Shown piece after piece: positions 53,693 through 61,070 of a stretch of 64,000 bases of DNA. Position numbers and translations under genes: made by a program. The notes beneath the pieces are model-generated. The model did no database searches and had not been told where the DNA came from. It saw only the letters and a program-made list of their open reading frames with translations. This DNA is from Kutzneria sp044547355 (GTDB lineage Bacteria > Actinomycetota > Actinomycetes > Mycobacteriales > Pseudonocardiaceae): assembly GCF_044547355.1 (NCBI RefSeq), contig NZ_JBIUAG010000008.1, positions 323,490 through 387,489 of the forward strand. The letters are read 5' to 3'. The first letter of the stretch is position 1. Every line of letters begins with the position of its first letter.

Positions 53693-53814
53693 AGCTTATC
53701 GGTGAGCCGCCATGCCATAAATCTGACGAATGAATGGGGGCACGGCAGGCAATGGCCCGGGCAACGGGGCCGGACGTTTCATGAGGCCTGCCAACATCCT
53801 TCGAGGAGGACCCC

Positions 53815-54417
53815 ATGATCGACCGCCGGACCCTGATCGGCAGCGGCGGCGCCGCCGTCCTCGGCGCGCTCGCGTTGACCGCGGTCGCCGACGGCACCGC
53901 CCTGGCCGCCGACGCGTCGCCGAGCCTGCTGCCCGACCCCGCCACCACTCCCGTGCCCAACCCGCCCTACCCGGCCAACCTGACCGCCCGGGAACGCCAG
54001 CACCTCAAGACGTTCGACGAACTCGACTTCGTGGTCTTCACCCAGGCCGACTGGGCCCGCCTGCACGAGAGCCACGCCCGCACCATCCGCGTGCACTGGC
54101 CAGACGGCCACTACACCGACGGCATCGACAAGCACATCGCCGACCTGGCCGCGATGTTCGTGTGGGCCCCCGACACCCGCATCCACAGCCACCCGCTGCG
54201 CGTCGCCAAGGACAACCTCACCGCCGTCACCGGCGTCATGCAAGGCACCTTCACCCGCCCCATGCCCGACGGCCACGGCGGCTTCATCAAGCCCACCGGC
54301 CGCAAGTACTCCATCAGCATGGCCACCGTCGGCATCTGGAACCGCCAGGGCACGATGGACGAGGAATTCCTCTTCTGGGACAACGCGAACTTCAACCAGC
54401 AGATCGGCATCGGCTGA
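53815..54417 (+). CDS. Tat-exported SnoaL-like (ester cyclase) protein
   Basis: A 200-aa protein. The N-terminus IDRRTLIGSGGAAVLGALAL contains twin Arg followed by a hydrophobic core and an AAADA-like cleavage region, typical of Tat export. The mature domain matches the ester cyclase/SnoaL alpha+beta barrel: FDELDFVVFTQADWARLHES, TIRVHWPDGHYTDGIDKHIA, and KYSISMATVGIWNRQGTMDE, EFLFWDNANFNQQIGIG. Most SnoaL-fold enzymes are cytosolic; export is unusual. The ATG has an AGGAGGA ribosome site and it lies divergent to the LysR gene. Confidence 0.88.
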   Translation: MIDRRTLIGSGGAAVLGALALTAVADGTALAADASPSLLPDPATTPVPNPPYPANLTARERQHLKTFDELDFVVFTQADWARLHESHARTIRVHWPDGHYTDGIDKHIADLAAMFVWAPDTRIHSHPLRVAKDNLTAVTGVMQGTFTRPMPDGHGGFIKPTGRKYSISMATVGIWNRQGTMDEEFLFWDNANFNQQIGIG

Positions 54418-54423
54418 CCGGGA

Positions 54424-54786
54424 TCAGGCGAACTGGGTCAGGGACAGGGTGTTGCCCTCGGGGTCGCGGAACCAGGCGACCTGGGAGCCGTCGGGGGTGG
54501 TCCAGATGCCGACGGAGTCCTGGCTCATGCCGTCGTAGCGGGTGAAGGCGACGCCGCGGGTGGCGAGGTGGGCGACGGTGGCGCGGAGGTCGGGCACGGA
54601 CCAGCCGAGGATGGTGAAGGGCTGTGGCTGCAAGGACTCCACCTTGGTCACGCGGAGCATGACGTTGCCGGCGCGGAAGACGGCGGCGAAGGGGGTGGTC
54701 TCCTGGTGCTCCAGCCCGAGGACGGCGCCGTAGAACTCGACGGCGCGGTCGAGGTCGGTGGCGGGGGCGAAGGCGATGAGGTCCAT
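54424..54786 (-). CDS. VOC-superfamily (glyoxalase/bleomycin resistance) protein
   Basis: A ~120-aa single-domain VOC protein. Two beta-alpha-beta-beta-beta modules are visible: MDLIAFAPATDLDRAVEFYG, then VAWFRDPEGNTLSLTQ at the end with the metal-ligand Glu position (DPEGN). It binds metal and may act as a glyoxalase-like or resistance protein; the substrate is unknown. A start at 54798 (MVNGMDL) is also possible. It converges with the SnoaL-like gene. Confidence 0.87.
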   Translation of the reverse strand: MDLIAFAPATDLDRAVEFYGAVLGLEHQETTPFAAVFRAGNVMLRVTKVESLQPQPFTILGWSVPDLRATVAHLATRGVAFTRYDGMSQDSVGIWTTPDGSQVAWFRDPEGNTLSLTQFA

Positions 54787-54969
54787 GCCGTTCACCATCC
54801 CGGCTCGACGATCGAATGTGAACGACGAGCCGGCAGGTGAGCGCGGCTCGGCGGATGGCTCGTCCTGCGTCGGGGGGCGTCCGCAGGACGAGTTCTCCAC
54901 ACGTGCGCGGATCGCCGCGCGATCAGCACGGTACGCAGCCCCGCTGGCGGTCCGCAGAGTCGTAAGGCC

Positions 54970-55704
54970 CTAATCGCCCGTTCGGATGGACGTACGGCGC
55001 GGGCGGAGCACACAGAACTCGTTCCCGTCGGGATCGGCGAGCACTGTCCACGGCGAATCGCCCTGCCCGACATCGGCCGGCACGGCGCCGGCGGCGAGCA
55101 GGCGGGAGACGTCGGCGGCGGGGTCGTCGCCCGGCAGCGGACGGACGTCGAGGTGCACGCGGTTCTTGGCCGTCTTGGTGGCGGGACTGTCGATGAACTC
55201 CAGCCAGGCGCCGGCCTCGCCGGGCAGCGACGCCCAGTTGGGGCCGGAACGGGTCATCGGCCGGCCGGTGGCCTCGGCCCAGAAGCGGGCCATGGCAAGG
55301 GAATCATGCGCGGCGACGACAACGGCGGCGACGGGCCCGATGCCGCTGTACTCGTCCCGCTGCTCCAGCACGCACAGCTCGTTGCCCTCGGGGTCGGCCA
55401 GCACCACCCACGGCACGTCAGGCCCCTGGCCGACGTCGGCGTGCCGGGCGCCCAGGCCGAGCAGCCGGTCCACGATCGCGGCCTGGTCCTGCGCCGACTC
55501 GCTGGCCAGGTCCAGGTGCACCCGGTTCTGCTCGACCTTGGGCTCGCTCACCGGCACAAAACAGAGGTCGAAGCCGGGCAGCCCGACATCGACCTCGTTC
55601 TCGTCCTGGTAGGTGATCGGGACGCCGAGCGCGGCCGACCAGAAGCCCGCGAGGGCGACCGGGTCGGCCGCGTCGACGACCACGTTGTCCAGTCGGGTAG
55701 CCAT
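54970..55704 (-). CDS. Two-domain VOC-superfamily protein
   Basis: A 244-aa protein with tandem VOC domains. Domain 1: LDNVVVDAADPVALAGFWSA to VVLADPEGNELCVLEQ; domain 2: VAAVVVAAHDSLAMARFWAE to TVLADPDGNEFCVLRP. Both are of the glyoxalase-like subtype (Glyoxalase_6) common in actinobacteria. Internal duplication is clear from the repeated LADPxGNExCVL. The function is unknown. Confidence 0.92.
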   Translation of the reverse strand: MATRLDNVVVDAADPVALAGFWSAALGVPITYQDENEVDVGLPGFDLCFVPVSEPKVEQNRVHLDLASESAQDQAAIVDRLLGLGARHADVGQGPDVPWVVLADPEGNELCVLEQRDEYSGIGPVAAVVVAAHDSLAMARFWAEATGRPMTRSGPNWASLPGEAGAWLEFIDSPATKTAKNRVHLDVRPLPGDDPAADVSRLLAAGAVPADVGQGDSPWTVLADPDGNEFCVLRPRRTSIRTGD

Positions 55705-55735
55705 GCCGACGACGCTACCCAGGGGGTCTGACAGT

Positions 55736-57112
55736 TCAGACGTTCACGCGCTCGCGCAGCTCCAGCTCGATCTGCTCCAGCGTGCGCCCCTTGGTCTCCG
55801 GCACGAACCTCGTCACCAGCAGCACCAGGACGATGCAGACCGCGGCGAAGATCCACGCCGCCCCGGCCAGGCCGAGGTTGGTGTACATGACCGGGAACAC
55901 GAAGGTGATGGTGAACGTCGCCGCCCACAGCACGACGCTCGCGGTGCCGGTGCCGATGCCGCGGACCCGCAGCGGGAACACCTCGCCGATCATGACCCAC
56001 ACGACCGCGCCCCAGCCCAGCTCGTAGCCGGCAAGGAACAGGATCAGCAGCACCAGGGTGATCGGGCCGATGACGCCGGTGTCCTTGATGAAGCTGACGC
56101 ACAGGCCGAGCACGATCAGCGTCACGGCCATCAGCAGGCCGCCGACCTGCAACAGCGGCCGCCGACCCCACCGGTCGACCACGAACATCTCACCCACCGT
56201 GAACAGCACCTTGACGATGCCGAGCACGACGGCCGCCAGCAGCGACGCGGCCGCGCCGAAGCCGAGGTTGTTGAACATGATCGGGGCGTAGGTGTTGACC
56301 GCGTTGACGCCGGAGAACTGCTGGCCGACGGCCAGGATCAGGGCCACCACCAGCGCGGGCCGCGCCCACTTGGCGGTCAGGTCCTTCAGCGTGCCCTTGG
56401 CCTGCTGGCCGTCCAGCCGGATGATCTCCTTGATCTCGTCGAACTCCGCCTCGACGCCCTGGCCCTGCAGCGTGCTGGACAGCACCTCGCGGGCCTCGTC
56501 CTCACGGCCGTTCTTGAGCAGCCAGCGGGGCGACTCCGGCATCCGCAGCATGCCGACCAGCAGGATCACCGCCGGGATGATCGCGGCCGCGATCATGGCC
56601 CGCCAGTTTGCCGAGTCGGCCAGGATGTCGTCGACGATGTAGGCGATGAGGATGCCGCTGACGATCATCAGCTGGTTCAGCGACGAGAGCATGCCGCGGA
56701 CCTTGCCCGGGGCCAGCTCGGCCAGGTAGGTCGGCACGGTCGCGGACGACGCGCCGACCGCGACGCCGACGATGAACCGGAACGCCACCAGCACCTCGAA
56801 CGACGGTGCGAAGGTGCAGCCGACGGTGCCCAGCGCGAACACCGTGGCGGCGACGATGATCGTGCGCCGCCGGCCGAGCGAGTCGGCCAGCTTGATGACC
56901 AGCAGCGCGCCGATGATGGCGCCGGCCGCCAGCGCGCCGTTGACGAAGCCCTGCTGGACCGCGTCGAGGTTCCAGATCTTCTTGATGAACAGCAGTACAC
57001 CTGAGATGACGCCCAGGTCGTAGCCGAACAGGATGCCGCCGAGGGCACCGAAGAAGAACAGCGTTCCTCTGTTGATGTTCCGCCGTGCTGGCAGACCCTC
57101 CGTTTGCGTCAC
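55736..57112 (-). CDS. Sugar porter family MFS transporter
   Basis: A 458-aa H+/sugar symporter (XylE/GalP type). Signatures are GGILFGYDLGVISGVLLFI, ADSLGRRRTI, VPTYLAELAPGKVRGMLSSL, QQFSGVNAVNTYAP, VDRWGRRPLLQVGG and VPETKGRTLEQIE; the MPESPRWLLKNGR loop marks the end of the first half. It imports a pentose or hexose. The GTG at 57112 has a GAGG ribosome site; extension to 57202 is rejected. It is divergent to a LuxR-type regulator. Confidence 0.95.
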   Translation of the reverse strand: MTQTEGLPARRNINRGTLFFFGALGGILFGYDLGVISGVLLFIKKIWNLDAVQQGFVNGALAAGAIIGALLVIKLADSLGRRRTIIVAATVFALGTVGCTFAPSFEVLVAFRFIVGVAVGASSATVPTYLAELAPGKVRGMLSSLNQLMIVSGILIAYIVDDILADSANWRAMIAAAIIPAVILLVGMLRMPESPRWLLKNGREDEAREVLSSTLQGQGVEAEFDEIKEIIRLDGQQAKGTLKDLTAKWARPALVVALILAVGQQFSGVNAVNTYAPIMFNNLGFGAAASLLAAVVLGIVKVLFTVGEMFVVDRWGRRPLLQVGGLLMAVTLIVLGLCVSFIKDTGVIGPITLVLLILFLAGYELGWGAVVWVMIGEVFPLRVRGIGTGTASVVLWAATFTITFVFPVMYTNLGLAGAAWIFAAVCIVLVLLVTRFVPETKGRTLEQIELELRERVNV

Positions 57113-57420
57113 GCCAGATCGCCTCGTTTCTGTGATCCGACCCGCGCGAGTCGGTTCCGTGCGGAAGACCGCGATCCGGCGGCGGACGGACCCGGCATCC
57201 ACTCAGGATGTGTGACGTAGGTCCTACGTGCGTATTTCGGCGGGCGCCAGACCCTCCCGAGCGATTGAGTCACATTTGTGACTGACTTTCATGTAGGTGA
57301 ACACATGGGCGGTTCGTCACCCGAATGGGGGAGAAAGCGAGCCGCTCCGGCCGCCGTCGCGTCAGCCCTGGTCCGCGCGGTCGTCCCCTGTACCCCGAGG
57401 GAGGAAGATCGGAGCCCCGC
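57113..57420. other. 308-bp divergent intergenic region
   Basis: Holds promoters for the sugar porter (minus) and LuxR-type gene (plus). ATTGAGTCACATTTGTGACTGAC near 57265 contains a GTCACA..TGTGAC dyad (GTCACATTTGTGAC, about 57269-57282), a candidate Crp/FNR-like binding site. I see no gene in it. Confidence 0.55.
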
Positions 57421-58122
57421 ATGACCGCACCCCACATCGCGGGCCAGCGCACCGCCCCTGTCCAGCGCCGCCGCCACGCCACCATCGGCGTCGCCCTGCT
57501 CGACCAGGTGCCGCTGTTCCGCGAGGGCCTGTCCACGCTGGTCGGCCGGACCCCGGGACTGCACTGGACCGGCGCCGCCCGCGACCACCGCGCGGCCGCG
57601 CACCTGCACGAGCGGCACCAGCCCGACGTGCTGCTCATCGACTCCGCGCTGGACCCGCTCGGCCACTTCACCCGGGTGCTCACCGAGCACGACGAGCGGC
57701 TGGTCGTGCTGACACTGCTCCGAGAGGGTCACTGCACCGCCGAGTTCGCCGAGCGGGCGTTCCGCCGCGGCGCCCGCGGCCTGGTGTCCAGACAGGCCGA
57801 GCCGGCGCAGATCGTGCAGGCCATCCACAACACGCCGATCAGCCGCCGCTACGTCGACGCGGCGCTGGCCCCGCTGCTGGCCGCCACCGACGCCGACGCC
57901 CCGGCCACCAGCGCGCTGCTGACCCGCCGCGAGTTCGAGGTGCTCCAGCTGATCGCCGACGGCCTGGAGAACCGGGCCGTCGCGGCGGCGCTGTTCGTGT
58001 CCGTGGAGACGGTGCGAACCCACATCAAGGGGATGCTGCGCAAGCTCGGGGCGCGCGATCGGGCACACGCCGTGGCCATCTCCTACCGAATCGGGTTGCT
58101 CGTGGCCGGCGCCGACCGGTGA
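57421..58122 (+). CDS. LuxR/NarL-type response-regulator-like transcription factor
   Basis: A 233-aa protein. N-terminal receiver-like domain (IGVALLDQVPLFREGLSTLV, PDVLLIDSALDPLGHF with the phospho-acceptor position Asp) and C-terminal LuxR helix-turn-helix: LLTRREFEVLQLIADGLENR and VSVETVRTHIKGMLRKLGAR. Only one acidic residue is seen in the N-terminal pocket (LDQV), so phosphorylation may be impaired. No histidine kinase is adjacent. The ribosome site GGAGGAAG is 14 bases before the ATG, rather far, so an earlier start is possible. Confidence 0.9.
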   Translation: MTAPHIAGQRTAPVQRRRHATIGVALLDQVPLFREGLSTLVGRTPGLHWTGAARDHRAAAHLHERHQPDVLLIDSALDPLGHFTRVLTEHDERLVVLTLLREGHCTAEFAERAFRRGARGLVSRQAEPAQIVQAIHNTPISRRYVDAALAPLLAATDADAPATSALLTRREFEVLQLIADGLENRAVAAALFVSVETVRTHIKGMLRKLGARDRAHAVAISYRIGLLVAGADR

Positions 58123-58132
58123 ACTAGGGGCC

Positions 58133-58762
58133 GTGATCTCCCTGGCCTTCGTCGTCACCTGCGTGCTGGTCCTGATCGCCCCCGGCCCCTCGCTGGCCGT
58201 GATGCTGACGCAGTCGCTGCGATCGGGGCGGGCCGGCGGGCTGGCCACGGTGGCCGGCAACACCATGGGCCTGGCGGTCTGGGCGACCGCGTCGGCGTTC
58301 GGGCTGACGGCACTGGTCCGCACATCGGAGATCGCGTTTGTGGTGCTCAAGGTGGCCGGCGCGGTCTATCTGTGCTGGCTGGGCATCCAGTCGCTGCGGC
58401 GCTCCCGACACGAGCCGGCCCCGCTGGCCACCGCCGAGGACACCGGCCGTCCCAGCCCCATGGCCTCGCTGCGGGCCGGCTTCATGACCAATGTGACCAA
58501 CCCGAAGGCGGCTGTGCTCTATCTCGCGCTGTTGCCGCAGTTCCTGCCGCCGGACGGCAACCCGCTGCTGGACACGTTCGTGCTCGCGGGCGTCCAGATG
58601 GCGCTGAGCGCGAGCTACTACACGCTGCTGGTGCTGGCGATCGGTCTGGCCCGGCGGGTCCTGAGCCGCCCGGTGGTGCGCCGCTGGCTGGACCGCGTCA
58701 GCGGGCTGGTGCTGGTCGGTCTGGGTATCCGTATGGTCACGCTGAGCCGCGCCGCACTCTAG
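58133..58762 (+). CDS. LysE/RhtB-family amino acid exporter
   Basis: A 209-aa protein with about six membrane helices. The family motif is LVLIAPGPSLAVMLTQSLRS with GRAGGLATVAGNTMGL, and the mid-protein FMTNVTNPKAAVLYLALLPQ is the conserved N-P-K region. LysE/Rht proteins export amino acids or related compounds. The GTG start lies 10 bases after the LuxR gene, so they may be one unit. Confidence 0.94.
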   Translation: MISLAFVVTCVLVLIAPGPSLAVMLTQSLRSGRAGGLATVAGNTMGLAVWATASAFGLTALVRTSEIAFVVLKVAGAVYLCWLGIQSLRRSRHEPAPLATAEDTGRPSPMASLRAGFMTNVTNPKAAVLYLALLPQFLPPDGNPLLDTFVLAGVQMALSASYYTLLVLAIGLARRVLSRPVVRRWLDRVSGLVLVGLGIRMVTLSRAAL

Positions 58763-58798
58763 GGATCAGCCACAACCGGGCGAAGAGCCTTGCCGGGG

Positions 58799-58838
58799 GT
58801 TACTGGCAGGTAATATCCTGTTGTTACCGGCTAGTAGG
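58799..58838. promoter_or_regulatory. Two copies of a TTACTG-type motif upstream of the acyl-CoA dehydrogenase
   Basis: GTTACTGGCAGGTAAT (58799-58814) and GTTACCGGCTAGTAGG (58823-58838) are spaced 24 bases. They resemble GTTACTGACCAGTAAC upstream of the EtfD-like gene (47110-47125), matching at 12 and about 10 of 16 positions. Start of translation follows 15 bases later. Confidence 0.6.
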
Positions 58839-58852
58839 GGAGCAAGGAAGCC

Positions 58853-60688
58853 ATGGGCCACTACAAGAGCAACGTTCGTGACCTGGAGTTCAACCTCTTC
58901 GAGGTGTTCAACGTCCAGGACAGCCTCGGCAGCGGGCCGTTCGAGCAGGCCGACGAGGACACCGCCCGTGGCGTCCTCAGCGAGCTCAACAACGTGGCGA
59001 CCGGCCCCCTGGCGGAGTCGTTCGCCGACGCCGACCGCAATCCGCCGGTCTTCGACCCGGCGACGCACTCGGCCACGCTGCCCGAGTCGTTCAAGAAGTC
59101 CTACAAGGCGCTGTGGGACGGCGAGTGGTACCGCCTGTCCCTGCCCGAGGAGCTGGGCGGCTTCGGCATCCCGCCGTCGGTGCAGTGGGCCGCCGCCGAG
59201 CTGATCCTGGGCGCCAACCCGGCCGCCTTCATGTACATGGCCGGCGCCAGCTTCGCCGCGATCATGCACAAGAACGGCAACGAGGAGCAGAAGCGCTGGT
59301 CCCAGATCACCATCGACCGCGCCTGGGGCGCCACGATGGTGCTCACCGAGCCGGACGCCGGCTCGGACGTGGGCGTCGGCCGCACCAAGGCCGTGCTCCA
59401 GGAGGACGGCACCTGGCACCTGGACGGCGTGAAGCGCTTCATCACGTCCGGCGACCAGGACATGACCGAGAACATCATGCACATGGTGCTGGCCCGCCCT
59501 GAGGGCCCCGGCATCGAGTCGAAGCCCGGCACCAAGGGCCTGAGCCTGTTCCTGGTGCCCAAGTTCCACTTCGACACCAACACCGGCGAGCTGGGCGAGC
59601 GCAACGGCGCCTTCGTCACCAACGTCGAGCACAAGATGGGCCTCAAGGTCTCCACCACCTGCGAGCTGACCTTCGGCCAGCACGGCGTGCCGGCCAAGGG
59701 CTGGCTGCTCGGCGACGTGCACGACGGCATCGCGCAGATGTTCCAGGTCATCGAGCACGCCCGGATGATGGTCGGCACCAAGGCCATCGCCACGCTGTCC
59801 ACCGGTTACCTCAACGCCCTGGCCTACGCCAAGGAGCGGGTGCAGAGCGCCGACCTGACCCAGATGACCGACAAGACCGCGCCGCGGGTGACCATCACCC
59901 ACCACCCGGACGTGCGCCGCAGCCTGATGTTGCAGAAGGCCTACGCCGAGGGCCTGCGCGCGGTGTACCTCTACACCGCGACCTTCCAGGACCAGATCCT
60001 CGCCGGCGCCGGCGACGTCAAGCTGGCCGAGAAGATCAACGACCTGCTGCTGCCGATCGTCAAGGGCGTCGGCTCCGAGCGGGCCTACGAGCAGCTGGCC
60101 CAGTCGCTGCAGACCCTGGGCGGCTCCGGCTTCCTCCAGGACTACCCGATCGAGCAGTACATCCGCGACTCCAAGATCGACAGCCTGTACGAGGGCACCA
60201 CCGCCATCCAGTCGCTGGACTTCTTCTTCCGCAAGATCATCCGGGACAAGGGCCAGGCGCTGGGCTTCATCAACAACGAGATCCAGCAGTTCCTGGACAA
60301 CGAGGGCGGCAACGGCCAGCTCAAGGAGGGCCGCGCGGCCCTGGCCCAGGCGTTGCAGGACCTGCAGGGCATGCTCGGCACGATGATCGGCTTCCTGACC
60401 TCGTCGCAGGAGGACGTGCGCAACGTCTACAAGGTCGGCCAGAACACCGTGCGGCTGCTGCTGTCGGCCGGCGACGTGCTGGTCGGCTGGCTGCTGCTGC
60501 GCCAGGCCGAGGTGGCGCTGGGCGCGCTGGCCGGCGCCCCGTCGGCCAAGGACAAGGCCTTCTACGAGGGCAAGGTCGCGGTGGCGAACTTCTTCGCCAA
60601 GTCCGTGCTGCCCGAGCTGAGCGCCCGCCGCAAGGTCGTCGAGACCACCGACAACGCGCTGATGGACGTGGACGAGTCCGTGTTCTGA
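58853..60688 (+). CDS. fadE5: FadE5-type acyl-CoA dehydrogenase
   Basis: A 611-aa enzyme, the same length as M. tuberculosis FadE5. It starts MGHYKSNVRDLEFNLFEVFN and has MVLTEPDAGSDVG, GTKGLSLFLVPKFHFD, NVEHKMGLKVSTTCELTFGQ, the FAD-binding and substrate regions of ACADs, and the catalytic Glu in SLYEGTTAIQ. It oxidises acyl-CoA to enoyl-CoA and passes electrons to ETF and hence to the EtfD-like protein. Ribosome site AGGAAG precedes the ATG. Wide chain-length specificity is known for FadE5. Confidence 0.96.
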   Translation: MGHYKSNVRDLEFNLFEVFNVQDSLGSGPFEQADEDTARGVLSELNNVATGPLAESFADADRNPPVFDPATHSATLPESFKKSYKALWDGEWYRLSLPEELGGFGIPPSVQWAAAELILGANPAAFMYMAGASFAAIMHKNGNEEQKRWSQITIDRAWGATMVLTEPDAGSDVGVGRTKAVLQEDGTWHLDGVKRFITSGDQDMTENIMHMVLARPEGPGIESKPGTKGLSLFLVPKFHFDTNTGELGERNGAFVTNVEHKMGLKVSTTCELTFGQHGVPAKGWLLGDVHDGIAQMFQVIEHARMMVGTKAIATLSTGYLNALAYAKERVQSADLTQMTDKTAPRVTITHHPDVRRSLMLQKAYAEGLRAVYLYTATFQDQILAGAGDVKLAEKINDLLLPIVKGVGSERAYEQLAQSLQTLGGSGFLQDYPIEQYIRDSKIDSLYEGTTAIQSLDFFFRKIIRDKGQALGFINNEIQQFLDNEGGNGQLKEGRAALAQALQDLQGMLGTMIGFLTSSQEDVRNVYKVGQNTVRLLLSAGDVLVGWLLLRQAEVALGALAGAPSAKDKAFYEGKVAVANFFAKSVLPELSARRKVVETTDNALMDVDESVF

Positions 60689-60702
60689 TCCGGAAACGAC
60701 AG

Positions 60703-60731
60703 AAGGGCCCCTCCGCTTCGGAGGGGCCCTT
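60703..60731. terminator. Bidirectional rho-independent terminator after fadE5
   Basis: AAGGGCCCCTCCG (60703-60715), a 3-base loop, and CGGAGGGGCCCTT (60719-60731), then TTGTGGTT. A-rich and T-rich flanks serve both convergent genes. Confidence 0.92.
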
Positions 60732-60739
60732 TTGTGGTT

Positions 60740-61060
60740 CTAGAGGTAGAGGCCGGTGCCCGCCTCGGTCTCCTCGGTGGCGACCGCGTGGATGTCGCGC
60801 TCGCGCATGACGGTGTAGGTCTGGGCCTGCACCTCGACCTCGAGCTGGTCCTCGGGGTTGAACAGCACCCGGTCGCCGACCTTGACGTTGCGCACGTGCC
60901 CGCCGACCCCGAGCACATCACCCCAGGCCAACCGCTTCGCGACCTGCGCGGTGGCCGGAATGACGATGCCGCCGCTGCTGCGGCGCTCACCGTCCTCCGG
61001 CGAGATCTTCACCAGCACCCGGTCGTGCAGCATCTGGATCTGGAGCTTCGACTCTGCCAC
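60740..61060 (-). CDS. Stand-alone GroES-like co-chaperonin
   Basis: A 106-aa Cpn10-fold protein. It has QMLHDRVLVKISPEDGERRS (N-terminal DRVLVK), the mobile-loop-like SSGGIVIPATAQVAKRLAWG, and GDVLGVGGHVRNVKVGDRVLFN, followed by an acidic C-terminal tail. Classical GroES mobile loops are shorter and the tail here is extended. No groEL is nearby, so it is a second GroES-like protein rather than the main one. It starts at GTG 61060, 10 bases after the stop of the thioredoxin/NHL gene (61071), so they may be cotranscribed. Confidence 0.9.
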   Translation of the reverse strand: MAESKLQIQMLHDRVLVKISPEDGERRSSGGIVIPATAQVAKRLAWGDVLGVGGHVRNVKVGDRVLFNPEDQLEVEVQAQTYTVMRERDIHAVATEETEAGTGLYL

Positions 61061-61070
61061 GACGGAAAGT

